Assembly: GCF_002355155.1 (NCBI RefSeq)
Contig: NZ_AP017369.1
Span: forward strand, 806,001 to 870,000
DNA length: 64,000 nt
Direction of reading: 5' to 3'
Origin: Corynebacterium suranareeae
GTDB lineage: Bacteria; Actinomycetota; Actinomycetes; Mycobacteriales; Mycobacteriaceae
The position numbers were made by a program, and so were the translations under genes. Position 1 is the first letter of the stretch, and each line of letters opens with the position of its first letter. Positions 34,944 through 44,374 of the stretch are shown here, piece by piece. The notes beneath the pieces are model-generated. The model was not told the DNA's origin and did not search any database. It saw nothing but the letters and a program-made list of their open reading frames with translations.

Positions 34944-35807
34944 ATGGCGGTCGTGACTGCAATCAAACTTGATGGAAACTTGTACCGCGGGGAAATCTTC
35001 GCAGACCTTGAGCAGCGTGTTGCTGCGCTGAAGGAGAAAGGGATTGTGCCGGGGCTTGCCACTGTGTTGGTTGGTGATGATCCGGCGAGCCATTCGTATG
35101 TGAAGATGAAGCACCGTGACTGTGAGCAGATCGGTGTGAATTCGATTCGTAAAGATCTTCCTGCTGATGTCACGCAGGAAGAGCTTTTCGCTGTTATTGA
35201 TGAACTGAACAACGATGATGCTTGCACTGGCTACATTGTGCAGCTTCCTTTGCCTAAGCATTTGGATGAAAATGCGGTGCTTGAGCGCATTGATCCTGCA
35301 AAAGACGCCGATGGCCTGCACCCTGTGAACTTAGGCAAATTGGTGCTCAATGAGCCAGCTCCTTTGCCATGTACTCCTAATGGTTCGATCAGCTTGTTAC
35401 GTCGTTTCGGCGTTGAGCTAAATGGTGCGAAGGTCGTGGTCATTGGCCGTGGTGTGACAGTTGGTCGCCCCATTGGTCTGATGCTAACGCGTCGTTCTGA
35501 GAACTCAACTGTCACTTTGTGCCACACCGGAACCAAGGATTTGGCTGCAGAAACTCGCGCGGCGGATGTGATCATTGCAGCAGCAGGCCAGCCACATATG
35601 CTCACTGCGGACATGGTCAAACCAGGTGCAGCGGTGCTCGACGTCGGCGTCTCCCGCAAGGACGGGAAGTTGCTTGGCGACGTCCACCCCGACGTATGGG
35701 AGGTAGCCGGCGCGGTGTCTCCAAATCCTGGTGGAGTGGGTCCTTTGACTCGTGCATTCTTGGTGCACAATGTTGTTGAGCGAGCAGAAAAGCTGGCTGG
35801 ACTGTAA
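34944..35807 (+). CDS. folD: Methylenetetrahydrofolate dehydrogenase/cyclohydrolase FolD
   Basis: A 287-residue bifunctional enzyme interconverting methylene-, methenyl- and formyl-tetrahydrofolate with NADP. Seen: substrate loop [14 protein letters not shown] with the catalytic Lys, GYIVQLPLP, the nucleotide-binding [11 protein letters not shown] and the C-terminal [13 protein letters not shown] start at the ATG at 34944, preceded by GGGTGGA; the frame upstream overlaps trmL and is not FolD-like. DUF3017 follows, the usual actinobacterial arrangement. Confidence 0.96.
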   Translation: MAVVTAIKLDGNLYRGEIFADLEQRVAALKEKGIVPGLATVLVGDDPASHSYVKMKHRDCEQIGVNSIRKDLPADVTQEELFAVIDELNNDDACTGYIVQLPLPKHLDENAVLERIDPAKDADGLHPVNLGKLVLNEPAPLPCTPNGSISLLRRFGVELNGAKVVVIGRGVTVGRPIGLMLTRRSENSTVTLCHTGTKDLAAETRAADVIIAAAGQPHMLTADMVKPGAAVLDVGVSRKDGKLLGDVHPDVWEVAGAVSPNPGGVGPLTRAFLVHNVVERAEKLAGL

Positions 35808-35812
35808 AACAC

Positions 35813-36163
35813 ATGACTAATCCCGGCAAACGGCGTTTTAATGAAGAGCAACTTCTGGCTAATCCTCATGATGGGGGATTAGCTCCATCGAAGTTGCCTC
35901 ATGCCGTGCAAAGAGCCGGGATTGTGGTGTTTATTTTTGCAGTGGGCGCGGCCTCTGTGTTCGCGCTGACAGAACATTGGCGCCGGGCTACATTTACCCT
36001 CGGCGCATCGTTGCTATTTTTGTCGCTGTTGCGCCTTAGTTGTGATTCAAAGGTGTTGGGTGTTTTGTCAGTAAGATCAAGACGCTTTGATGCCACTTAC
36101 ACTGCTATTTTAGGTGGGCTGATGACATTTTTAGCTATCTCAGTAGATGCACTAGGTAGCTAA
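35813..36163 (+). CDS. DUF3017 membrane protein
   Basis: A 116-residue protein with a polar N-terminal 30 residues and three hydrophobic helices (about 37-55, 60-80 and 93-113). Membership in the actinobacterial DUF3017 family, which regularly follows folD, is inferred from size, topology and position. Role unknown. It converges with the flotillin gene. Confidence 0.82.
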   Translation: MTNPGKRRFNEEQLLANPHDGGLAPSKLPHAVQRAGIVVFIFAVGAASVFALTEHWRRATFTLGASLLFLSLLRLSCDSKVLGVLSVRSRRFDATYTAILGGLMTFLAISVDALGS

Positions 36164-36185
36164 AAATTTCAACAAGCCTCGAGTG

Positions 36186-37556
36186 CTAGTTTTCAGTTTC
36201 TCTTTCGGTTTCTACAGGTCCACCTAGCTTTTCACCTAATGCTTCACCTAGTGCAGAACCAGTTGCTCGGCCTTGAATGATTTCGGCTAGATCAATGCCG
36301 GTGGTCTGTTTGACGGATTCAATAATTGATTTCAAGCTCAGTGCTTGTTCACCAGCAAAACGTGAACCCATAGAATCAGCAGTTCCATCGCCACCAGACA
36401 GCACAGTCATCGAGCCAATATTTGCGTATCCTGCAGCAAAGTTACTCATGAGCTCTGGCAGGATTTCCATTGCTTGCTGAGCCAGAAGTGCTTCTTGGTT
36501 TTCTCGGTAGGCTTCCGCTTTTGCTTTGATGGCGTCTGCCTCTGCTTGACCCTTTAACCTCACAGCTTCAGCTTCTGCCATGGCACGAACTTTGGCAGCG
36601 GTGGCTTCTGCTTCGGCGATTTCTACTTGTGCCTGTGCGCGCCTAGTTTGTTCGAAGGTGTCTGCTTCAACTTGTTGTTTACGGCGGTAGCGTTCGGCGT
36701 CAGCAACTTTATTAACTTCTGCTTCCAGCTCAATTTGTTTGTTTTCTGCTTGCTGGCGTAGAACTTCCAGTCGAGCCTTTTCGTCGGCTAGGCGTTCTGC
36801 CTGCAGTGCCTGAGCGCGAGCTTCACCGACTCGGGCATCGGCAGCAGCTTTGTTGGAATCCAGTTGGGTTTGCTCAACCAGATCAGCTTCTTGAGTGGCG
36901 ATGCGTGACTTAGCAATAGCACGGGCTGCTTCCGTCTCAGCGATCTCAGCAGCTTGCTTCTTTGCCTGAATTTCTGGCGCGCCGAGGGACTTAATATATC
37001 CCACATCGTCAGTGATGCCACGGATTTGGAAGGAATCGAGGATCAAACCCTGTTTTTCCAGTTCAGGGATAACGGTTTCTGCGATTTGTTCGGAGAATTT
37101 CTTACGTTCGCGCATTAACGAGGTTACGGTTTGCTGCGCGACAACGCCACGGAGGACACCTTCGAGTTGGTCTTGGGTGAAGCGAACGATTTCTTTATCG
37201 CTAGATGCAAATCGCTGGGCTGCACGTCGAATGAACTCAGCATCAGAGCCAATTTTTACTAAGGCTACAGCTTCAACATTTAGGGTAACGTTGTCATCGC
37301 TTTGCGCAGTGACCTGCATATTTACCTGGCGGGAGCGCAAAGAGATCTTTTGGTGCGTTTGCGTAATAGGCATGACCACAGCTTTGCCGTGGACAATAAC
37401 TTGGGATTCGCCCTTTTTCTTGGCTGAGACGATGAGTGCTTCATCAGCTGCTGCAACCTTGATCCATGCCCTGGAGACTAGGAAGAAGATTCCTGCGACA
37501 ATGGCCAAGATAGCTAGTAATACTGCAACGGCGACGACAATGGCAATTCCTGTCAT
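36186..37556 (-). CDS. Flotillin-like SPFH membrane scaffold protein
   Basis: A 456-residue flotillin. One N-terminal membrane helix (residues about 4-28) is followed by an SPFH/band-7 domain to about 200 (VNMQVTAQSDDNVTLNVEAVALVKI). A long Ala/Glu-rich coiled coil runs to about 370 with repeated EA/AEAE segments. The C-terminal end holds the Gly-rich VLSGGDGTADSM. Flotillins organise membrane microdomains, which in bacteria are built from polyisoprenoid or carotenoid lipids; a functional link with the carotenoids here is inference. A hairpin-forming CACCC/GGGTG pair is seen in the 190-bp leader region. Confidence 0.92.
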   Translation of the reverse strand: MTGIAIVVAVAVLLAILAIVAGIFFLVSRAWIKVAAADEALIVSAKKKGESQVIVHGKAVVMPITQTHQKISLRSRQVNMQVTAQSDDNVTLNVEAVALVKIGSDAEFIRRAAQRFASSDKEIVRFTQDQLEGVLRGVVAQQTVTSLMRERKKFSEQIAETVIPELEKQGLILDSFQIRGITDDVGYIKSLGAPEIQAKKQAAEIAETEAARAIAKSRIATQEADLVEQTQLDSNKAAADARVGEARAQALQAERLADEKARLEVLRQQAENKQIELEAEVNKVADAERYRRKQQVEADTFEQTRRAQAQVEIAEAEATAAKVRAMAEAEAVRLKGQAEADAIKAKAEAYRENQEALLAQQAMEILPELMSNFAAGYANIGSMTVLSGGDGTADSMGSRFAGEQALSLKSIIESVKQTTGIDLAEIIQGRATGSALGEALGEKLGGPVETERETEN

Positions 37557-37746
37557 TTTGTCACTTGCTTTCTATGACTGTTGGTTTTATATATGGACTG
37601 GGCTGGTTTGGGCGGTCGATTAAAATGCAAGAGCAACACTCTTTGCCCCACCCAAACTACTACTATCCATTTATAAATCACCCGCAGTTTATAAAAAGGG
37701 TGCCCCTGTTTATGTCACTGTTACTATCGTCACAACATTTTTAGGC

Positions 37747-38712
37747 TTAAGGCGCTTGAAACGTTGATTGAATATTTGGAACTCCCTGTGCCGAAAGTTC
37801 CTCACCTTCATTCAGGCTTTCTTTGTAGCTAAATTCCACTTCCGGGCCTTTGACCTCGAAGTATGCAGAGCCATCGTCTTCTTCATCCCAAATGATGTAA
37901 GTATCGTCGATGGTATCGGCGATTTCTTCTTGTTGCACGGAGCCGGAATCACCATTAGCTGGCGCAATCCAATTGGATGTCATTTTCATGAACATGTTTT
38001 TCTGCAGTTCACTCAGCTGCGATCCGCGCAGTCCGGAACCTTCAAGTGCTGCTTGCTGCGTATCGTTCAAGCTGCCGATCAGTTGTTCTGCAGTTTGTTT
38101 GATTGGCGACCGCGAATAATCAGTATCTAGCGCCTCTGAAATGCTGACAACCTCAGCAGGACTTAGACCCAAATGGGCATCTTTGAAAGAGATTTGACCA
38201 CTGGGATCAAAACTCACGCGCAGGCCAACGGTTGGGCCATCCAAAGTCATTTCCCAAGAATTCTCGGTAGAAGGCTCAGTTGAGAATTTAAGGAAATGGT
38301 GCGGGTCATCGCCAGGTTCTTGCGCGACGTGCTGAATGACAGCAGATACCAGCTGATATGCATTTTCGTTGAAGAGTGATTCCAACACTCGCAGTGCGGT
38401 GAGCTGGTTGGCCCAAGATAGCGTGCTGATATCGAGGCCATCTCCGAGCAACGCGGCGCGTTGCTCTTCATCGAGATAGTCCATAAACCCCAGCGCCGTC
38501 AGCGAGGTTTCACGTGCGGCGTTAAACGAGGGCTCATTGCTTATCGACGTCTCCCCATTCGTTGTTTGCATCGCCGCCGCAACTCTCGCAGGCGGTTCAG
38601 AGGAGCTCGTGGCACTGGAGGTAACGGAGGAGCATCCGCCTAAACCAAGTGTGCTTGCCACCAGTGTGGTGGCAAAGGCACCGGCGGCTCGACGAGAATT
38701 CAACAAAGTCAC
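37747..38712 (-). CDS. Secreted lipoprotein, unknown function
   Basis: About 321 residues with a signal peptide and lipobox LGGC, so anchored to the outer face of the membrane. The mature part is acidic and soluble, without a family I recognise. The start is uncertain: the GTG at 38712 could be leaderless, since a TACATT -10-like element lies just upstream, and the TTG at 38721 and TTG at 38706 are alternatives. No ribosome-binding site is visible. It stands alone between flotillin and metX. Confidence 0.75.
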   Translation of the reverse strand: MTLLNSRRAAGAFATTLVASTLGLGGCSSVTSSATSSSEPPARVAAAMQTTNGETSISNEPSFNAARETSLTALGFMDYLDEEQRAALLGDGLDISTLSWANQLTALRVLESLFNENAYQLVSAVIQHVAQEPGDDPHHFLKFSTEPSTENSWEMTLDGPTVGLRVSFDPSGQISFKDAHLGLSPAEVVSISEALDTDYSRSPIKQTAEQLIGSLNDTQQAALEGSGLRGSQLSELQKNMFMKMTSNWIAPANGDSGSVQQEEIADTIDDTYIIWDEEDDGSAYFEVKGPEVEFSYKESLNEGEELSAQGVPNIQSTFQAP

Positions 38713-38802
38713 ACTGAACAATGTAGATACAGTTTTTTGGTTTATCCGGTAGATTGCCTGTGAGTTCTTTAGAGATCTTTAGCTATATGTCGGTTATTCC
38801 TA

Positions 38803-39936
38803 TTAGATGAAGAATTCAATGTAGGTCGAAGGGTTGTCTTCATCAGGGGAGATTAGGCTAAAGAAGTTTCTGATGATGCGATCCATTTGGCGGCTTTCGG
38901 TGAGGAAGGCGTCGTGGCCAACAGGCGATACGATCTTAGCCATCGCAAGAAGGTTGCCTAGGTTCCTGGAAAGGTGTTCTTGCTGGTGGTAGGGGTACAA
39001 AATGTCGGTGTCTACGCCTGCGACAAAGACTGGAATTTTGATAGCTTCAAGTGCTTTGTTTAACCCACCTCGGTCGCGGCCAATGTCGTGGCGGTTGAGA
39101 GCGTCGGTGAGCAAAACGTAGGAGCCGGCGTCGAAACGCTTTACTAGTTTGTCTGCCTGGTAGTCCAGGTAGGATTCCACGGCGAAGCGCTGATCGGGCC
39201 TGCGGTAGGGGCCAAGCGGGTTTTCATTTTTTTGAGCTTTGGTGCCGAAGCGTTCGTCGATCTCTAATTCGCCACGGTAAGTAAGGTGCGCGATGCGCCG
39301 AGCAGCACTTAATCCGGTGGAAGGGTTGCAACCGGATTCGTAGTAATTGCCTTCGTGCCAGTGGTGATCATTCTCGATGGCTTTAATTTGGGCAGATTGA
39401 ATGCCAATCTGCCATGCGCTGGCGCGTGCAGATACTGCAAGGACTGCTGCTGCTCCAACGACGTCTGGATACATTGCTGCCCATTCGAGGGTGCGGGCAC
39501 CGCCCATGGATCCACCGAGTACGGCGGTTATGGTGGTAATTCCCAGGGAGTCGAGGAATTGTTTTTCAGCGTTTACTTGGTCGCGGATGGATGTTGCAGG
39601 GAAGCGATTTCCCCAGAAATTTCCATCCAGATGTTTGGAACCAGGGCCTGTGGAACCGTTGCATCCGCCGATAACATTGGTGCAAATTACGCAATAGACA
39701 TCTGTGTTGATTGCTTTTCCGGGCCCGACAAGGTCAGCCCACCATTCGGCGGCGTTAGAATCGCCGGTTAGTGCATGCTCGATGAGCACAACGTTGCTGC
39801 GTCCATCTTCATTAACGCGGTATTCTCCCCAGCGGTGGTAGGCGATTTCAGCATTGGTGATGGTTGCTCCGGCTTCGGTTGCGACATCACCGATTGGTTG
39901 GATTGCAAGTTGACCTGTAGGCGCGAGGGTGGGCAT
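38803..39936 (-). CDS. metX: Homoserine O-acetyltransferase MetX
   Basis: A 377-residue alpha/beta-hydrolase enzyme that acetylates homoserine with acetyl-CoA, the first step to methionine. Nucleophile Ser143 lies in GGSMGGARTLEW; the acid and His are in VDTDILYP and VGHDAFL near the C-terminus. The ATG at 39936 has AGGCGG six bases upstream; the frame open to 39963 is not supported. An McbR-type box lies about 50 bp upstream. metY is the next gene upstream on the same strand but is separated by a terminator. Confidence 0.96.
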   Translation of the reverse strand: MPTLAPTGQLAIQPIGDVATEAGATITNAEIAYHRWGEYRVNEDGRSNVVLIEHALTGDSNAAEWWADLVGPGKAINTDVYCVICTNVIGGCNGSTGPGSKHLDGNFWGNRFPATSIRDQVNAEKQFLDSLGITTITAVLGGSMGGARTLEWAAMYPDVVGAAAVLAVSARASAWQIGIQSAQIKAIENDHHWHEGNYYESGCNPSTGLSAARRIAHLTYRGELEIDERFGTKAQKNENPLGPYRRPDQRFAVESYLDYQADKLVKRFDAGSYVLLTDALNRHDIGRDRGGLNKALEAIKIPVFVAGVDTDILYPYHQQEHLSRNLGNLLAMAKIVSPVGHDAFLTESRQMDRIIRNFFSLISPDEDNPSTYIEFFI

Positions 39937-39986
39937 GTAAAACCGCCTGTTCTGGGTGGACAAGACTAAAACTTCGTCCAGTGTAT

Positions 39987-40003
39987 CTGGACAGCTCTGT
40001 CTA
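39987..40003 (-). promoter_or_regulatory. McbR-type operator of metX
   Basis: On the minus strand TAGACAGAGCTGTCCAG fits TAGAC-N6-GTCTA with one mismatch in the second half-site. It shares the layout of the metQ and metY sites. Confidence 0.78.
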
Positions 40004-40040
40004 GTCTAGTTTGGATTCCCGAGATGATGAAAATGAAAAA

Positions 40041-40062
40041 CCCCAGTGCATAAGCACTGGGG
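40041..40062 (-). terminator. Intrinsic terminator of metY
   Basis: A 9-bp GC-rich stem CCCCAGTGC / GCACTGGGG with a 4-nt loop, 14 bp after the metY stop, followed on the minus strand by TTTTTCATTTTC. It separates metY from metX. Confidence 0.88.
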
Positions 40063-40076
40063 TGAGCGTTGTCAAA

Positions 40077-41390
40077 CTAGATTGCAGCGAATCCGGCTTC
40101 AAGGTCGGCGATGATGTCATCAATGGTCTCGATGCCTACGGATAGGCGTATCGTGGACTGGGTGACACCTGCTCGTGCAAGGCCTGCTTCATCAGACTGT
40201 GAGTGGGTGGTGGTGGCAGGGTGAACAACCAGGGAGCGGACGTCACCGATATTGGCCAGGTTGGAGTGGAGTTTAAGGGCGTCGATAAACGCCCATGCTT
40301 CATCCTTGCCGCCCTTGATCTCAAAGGTCAGGACCGATCCGGTGTATTTCAGGCCGAGCTTCTCCTTGGTTGCGTACCATGGGGAATCCTTCAGGCCTGC
40401 GAAGTTAACCTTTTCAACCTTGTCGTGGTTGTTGAGGAATTCTGCAACCTTAACGGCGTTTTCATTGTGGCGTTCCAGGCGCAACGACAGAGTGTCGATT
40501 CCTTGAACTGCTGCCCATGCGTTGAATGCGGACAGGGTGGAACCGGTGTCACGCAAAAGACCCACGCGTGCTTTTAGGCCGAATGCTGGTGCACCAAGAT
40601 CGGCGTACTTTAAGCCGTGGTAAGCAGCATCTGGGGTGACGAAGTAGGGAAATACTGGCTTTCCATCCCGCTCGACAGTCCAATCAAACTTTCCTCCGTC
40701 GATAAGCACGCCGCCAAGTCCTGAGCCGTTGCCCGTGTAGAACTTGGTCAGGGAAGCAACCACGATGTCTGCGCCGAGCTCAAGCGGGCGCACGAGCGCT
40801 GCGGTAGCGATGGTGTTATCGATAATCAGCGGAACGCTGTTGCGGTGTGCAACCTCAGCGATTGCTGGGATATCCAGCACGTCAGCTTGAGGGTTGGCGA
40901 AGGTCTCGCCGAAAAACGCCTTGGTGTTGGGCTTGACTGCGGCCTGCCAGGACTCAGGATCGTCTGGGTTTTCCACGAAACCGACCTCAATGCCCAGGCG
41001 GTTGAGGGTAATCAGAAACAGGGTTTCGGTGCCGCCGTACAGGCGAGGGGAGGTGACGATGTGATCACCGGCACTTGCCAAGTTCAGAATTGCGTTGGTG
41101 GTTGCAGCCTGGCCGGAGGAGAACGCGACCGCGTGGACGCCACCTTCTAGGGAAGCAATACGGTTTTCCAGTGCCTCAACTGTTGGGTTGGTGAGGCGAG
41201 AATAAACCGGACCTAAGTCCTCTAGCGCAAAGCGCTGCTTGGCGTGCTCTGCGGAATCGAAGACGAATGCCGTGGACTGGTAAATAGGGAGGTTGCGGGC
41301 GCTGGTTTGTTCATCTACTGATTGGCCTGCGTGGATGGAACGGGTTTCAAAGCCCCACTGGTCTGCATTTGAATTGTCATACTTAGGCAT
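40077..41390 (-). CDS. metY: O-acetylhomoserine sulfhydrylase MetY
   Basis: A 437-residue PLP enzyme of the Cys/Met-metabolism family, converting O-acetylhomoserine and sulfide to homocysteine. The PLP lysine is Lys216 in SLTKFYTGNG. Also seen: SSGQAATTNA (91-100) and YSRLTNPTV (63-71). The ATG at 41390 is the natural start. Together with metX it forms the direct sulfhydrylation route. It is regulated by an McbR-type box about 55 bp upstream. Confidence 0.96.
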   Translation of the reverse strand: MPKYDNSNADQWGFETRSIHAGQSVDEQTSARNLPIYQSTAFVFDSAEHAKQRFALEDLGPVYSRLTNPTVEALENRIASLEGGVHAVAFSSGQAATTNAILNLASAGDHIVTSPRLYGGTETLFLITLNRLGIEVGFVENPDDPESWQAAVKPNTKAFFGETFANPQADVLDIPAIAEVAHRNSVPLIIDNTIATAALVRPLELGADIVVASLTKFYTGNGSGLGGVLIDGGKFDWTVERDGKPVFPYFVTPDAAYHGLKYADLGAPAFGLKARVGLLRDTGSTLSAFNAWAAVQGIDTLSLRLERHNENAVKVAEFLNNHDKVEKVNFAGLKDSPWYATKEKLGLKYTGSVLTFEIKGGKDEAWAFIDALKLHSNLANIGDVRSLVVHPATTTHSQSDEAGLARAGVTQSTIRLSVGIETIDDIIADLEAGFAAI

Positions 41391-41736
41391 TGGAAAAATC
41401 CTTAACTTTCTTCAAGTGGAAAATTGTTCTTCCAAGCACCCTACTGAACAACTTGGTCTATTTCAATAGACAGAGTGGTTTAAATTTATTCTCTGGAATT
41501 GTGCGATGAAAACGATTCCGTGCAGCTTATGTGGACGGGGGTGTGATTAACCCCGCTCCTGAGGTGTTTAGGTGGTGTAAATCATGATCTGATGTTACGT
41601 TTCCACTGATAAGGAAATAATAATTTCCGGGGATTTGTCGCACACCCAGCGGTTAAAGATCCACTATTCGGCATGCAGATACACCCATCTGGCCGAGCTT
41701 TTCCTTTTTCTGCCCAAAGAGAAAGTTATAAAGATC
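41391..41736. other. Divergent metY-cstA regulatory region
   Basis: This 346-bp gene-free region contains the metY McbR box and the promoters of both genes. Beyond the box I see AT-rich promoter-like stretches but no clear GlxR (TGTGA-N6-TCACA) or RamB site. A frame open through its second half is probably the untranslated leader of cstA. Confidence 0.5.
41444..41460 (-). promoter_or_regulatory. McbR-type operator of metY
   Basis: On the minus strand TAGACCAAGTTGTTCAG differs from the metQ box at only two positions, and similarity extends a few bases on both sides. A second inverted GTCTA/TAGAC pair overlaps upstream (41457-41472). Confidence 0.8.
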
Positions 41737-44013
41737 GTGACCATAAAACAGACTGATAACACCAGAGATGACTTGGTGTATAGCGACGCCACCGATTTGC
41801 CGGTAGGTGTAAAAAAGTCCCCGAAAATGTCGCCGACCGCCCGCGTTGGGCTCCTAGTATTCGGTGTTCTTGCCGCATTAGGTTGGGGTGCCATCGCATT
41901 TTCCCGCGGTGAATCAATCAACTCGGTATGGCTAGTTCTAGCTGCAGTGGGTTCTTACATCATTGCTTTTAGCTTCTACGCCCGCCTAATTGAGTACAAG
42001 GTTGTCAAGCCCAAGGATCAACGCGCGACACCTGCTGAATATGTCAATGACGGAAAAGATTTCGTTCCAACTGATCGGCGCGTGCTTTTTGGCCACCACT
42101 TTGCAGCTATCGCAGGTGCCGGACCACTAGTTGGCCCTGTCATGGCAGCTCAGATGGGTTACCTTCCAGGCACGCTGTGGATTATCCTCGGTGTGATCTT
42201 TGCCGGTGCCGTACAGGATTACCTGGTGCTGTGGGTATCAACCCGCAGGCGTGGACGTTCCCTAGGTCAGATGGTTCGCGATGAAATGGGCACCGTTGGT
42301 GGTTTTGCTGGCATCTTGGCCACCATCTCCATCATGATCATCATCATTGCCGTGTTGGCACTGATTGTGGTTAATGCCCTGGCGGATTCCCCTTGGGGAG
42401 TTTTCTCCATCACCATGACCATCCCAATTGCGCTATTCATGGGTGTTTACCTGCGCTTCTTGCGTCCGGGTCGGGTCACTGAGGTGTCGATTATTGGTGT
42501 CGCCCTGCTGCTGTTGGCAATTGTTGCCGGTGGTTGGGTTGCAGATACCTCATGGGGTGTTGAATGGTTCACCTGGTCCAAGACCACCCTGGCTCTGGCT
42601 TTGATTGGTTACGGCATCATGGCAGCAATCCTGCCAGTATGGCTGCTGCTTGCTCCACGTGATTACCTGTCTACCTTCATGAAGATCGGCGTCATCGCAC
42701 TTTTGGCAGTAGGTATTTTGGTTGCTCGCCCAGAAGTGCAGATGCCTTCCGTTACTACCTTCGCGCTTGAAGGAAACGGGCCGGTGTTCTCTGGAAGCCT
42801 GTTCCCGTTCCTCTTCATCACCATCGCCTGTGGTGCACTTTCTGGATTCCATGCTCTGATTTCCTCCGGCACTACGCCAAAGCTGGTGGAAAAGGAATCC
42901 CAAATGCGCATGCTCGGCTACGGTGGCATGCTGATGGAATCATTCGTGGCGATTATGGCGCTGATTACCGCTGTTATTTTGGATCGTCACCTGTACTTCT
43001 CCATGAACGCACCGTTGGCACTAACTGGTGGAGATCCGGCAACTGCAGCTGAATGGGTAAATTCCATTGGTCTTCCTGGTGCAGATATCACTGCTGATCA
43101 ATTAGCTTCTGCTGCAGAAGGCGTTGGAGAATCCACTGTTATTTCCCGTACTGGTGGCGCGCCAACCTTGGCCTTCGGTATGTCAGAGATTCTGTCTGGC
43201 TTCATCGGTGGTGCTGGCATGAAGGCGTTTTGGTACCACTTCGCCATCATGTTTGAAGCACTGTTCATCTTGACCACCGTTGATGCGGGCACCCGAGTTG
43301 CACGTTTCATGATGACAGACACCCTTGGAAACGTTCCAGGTCTGCGCCGCTTCAAGGACCCAACATGGACCCTCGGCAACTGGATTTCAACTGTGTTTGT
43401 GTGTGCTTTGTGGGGTGCCATTTTGCTCATGGGTGTTACAGATCCACTCGGTGGCATCAACGTGTTGTTCCCACTGTTTGGTATCGCAAACCAGCTGCTT
43501 GCCGCCATCGCACTGGCTCTTGTCTTAGTGGTTGTGGTGAAGAAGGGGCTATACAAGTGGGCATGGATCCCAGGTGTTCCTTTGGTGTGGGACCTTATTG
43601 TCACCATGACCGCTTCGTGGCAAAAGATTTTCCATTCGGATCCTGCTATTGGCTACTGGGCTCAAAACGCCAACTTCCGTGATGCTAAGGCCCAGGGACT
43701 TTCCGAGTTCGGTGCAGCTAAATCACCTGAGGCAATTGATGCAGTTATCCGAAACACCCTGATCCAGGGCATTCTATCCATTCTGTTTGCCGTCCTTGTT
43801 CTGGTTGTTGTCGGTGCTGCAGTAGCTGTGTGTATCCAGGCGGTTCGTGCTCGCTCGGCTGGAACGCCGCTTGCGCTGACTGAAGAGCCTGACACCGATT
43901 CTGAGTTCTTCGCCCCAACCGGATTTATGGCCTCCTCTAGGGATAAAGAAGTGCAAGCAATGTGGGATGAGCGTTACCCTGGAGGTACACCTATTTCATC
44001 AGGATCGCATTAA
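41737..44013 (+). CDS. cstA: CstA-family pyruvate/peptide transporter
   Basis: A 758-residue carbon starvation protein A family membrane protein with about 16-18 hydrophobic helices. The family core FGHHFAAIAGAGPLVGP lies near residues 115-130. The related E. coli BtsT and CstA take up pyruvate, and peptide transport has also been proposed. The start is uncertain: I use the GTG at 41737, while the frame is open to 41635 and an ATG at 41827 is possible. A YbdD-type small protein follows after 3 bp, the usual partner. Confidence 0.9.
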   Translation: MTIKQTDNTRDDLVYSDATDLPVGVKKSPKMSPTARVGLLVFGVLAALGWGAIAFSRGESINSVWLVLAAVGSYIIAFSFYARLIEYKVVKPKDQRATPAEYVNDGKDFVPTDRRVLFGHHFAAIAGAGPLVGPVMAAQMGYLPGTLWIILGVIFAGAVQDYLVLWVSTRRRGRSLGQMVRDEMGTVGGFAGILATISIMIIIIAVLALIVVNALADSPWGVFSITMTIPIALFMGVYLRFLRPGRVTEVSIIGVALLLLAIVAGGWVADTSWGVEWFTWSKTTLALALIGYGIMAAILPVWLLLAPRDYLSTFMKIGVIALLAVGILVARPEVQMPSVTTFALEGNGPVFSGSLFPFLFITIACGALSGFHALISSGTTPKLVEKESQMRMLGYGGMLMESFVAIMALITAVILDRHLYFSMNAPLALTGGDPATAAEWVNSIGLPGADITADQLASAAEGVGESTVISRTGGAPTLAFGMSEILSGFIGGAGMKAFWYHFAIMFEALFILTTVDAGTRVARFMMTDTLGNVPGLRRFKDPTWTLGNWISTVFVCALWGAILLMGVTDPLGGINVLFPLFGIANQLLAAIALALVLVVVVKKGLYKWAWIPGVPLVWDLIVTMTASWQKIFHSDPAIGYWAQNANFRDAKAQGLSEFGAAKSPEAIDAVIRNTLIQGILSILFAVLVLVVVGAAVAVCIQAVRARSAGTPLALTEEPDTDSEFFAPTGFMASSRDKEVQAMWDERYPGGTPISSGSH

Positions 44014-44016
44014 ATC

Positions 44017-44220
44017 ATGACAACTCTTGTTCGTAGCCTATGGAAAATCCCGCGTGCAGTGTGGTGGTATCTCACTGAGCTGATGGGGGACACCGCATAC
44101 TCAAAGTATGTGGTGCACCTGAAGCATCACCATCCAGATGCTCCGATTCCTACTGAACGGGAATATTGGCGGGCGCGCTATGCGGAACAGGATGCCAATC
44201 CTGGCGCTCGCTGCTGCTAA
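44017..44220 (+). CDS. YbdD/YjiX-family small protein
   Basis: A 67-residue protein with a family-typical core (WWYLTELMGDTAYSKYV, then HPDAPIPTEREYWRARY). These small soluble proteins almost always follow cstA/btsT genes and are thought to assist the transporter. It starts 3 bp after the cstA stop and ends in Cys-Cys. Confidence 0.9.
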   Translation: MTTLVRSLWKIPRAVWWYLTELMGDTAYSKYVVHLKHHHPDAPIPTEREYWRARYAEQDANPGARCC

Positions 44221-44234
44221 CTAAAGTTAAATGA

Positions 44235-44274
44235 CAAAGGCACGTTGATTCTTTATTGAATCAACGTGCCTTTG
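44235..44274 (+). terminator. Intrinsic terminator of cstA-ybdD
   Basis: Perfect 17-bp stem (44235-44251 with 44258-44274), 6-nt loop, followed by TTATTA, 14 bp after the stop codon. It is symmetric enough to act in both directions. Confidence 0.88.
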
Positions 44275-44307
44275 TTATTAAGGGGGCAACGGATTAAGCA
44301 GCTGTGC

Positions 44308-44374
44308 GTACATAAGACAACAAGATTTCCTGATTTTGGTCACCATTTTGCCGATATCTTGTGGTCTTATGTAC
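44308..44374. repeat. Dispersed palindromic element, copy 2
   Basis: A 67-bp element matching 22088-22153 at nearly all positions (few substitutions and one inserted base). The terminal arms are again complementary, with one mismatch (GACAACAAG against CTTGTGGTC). It sits about 33 bp after the cstA operon terminator. Confidence 0.85.

Noticed and set aside
34908..35321. N-terminal extension of the trmL frame
   Set aside because: The extra 138 codons are antisense to folD and unlike any TrmL; the family N-terminus begins at the ATG at 34907.
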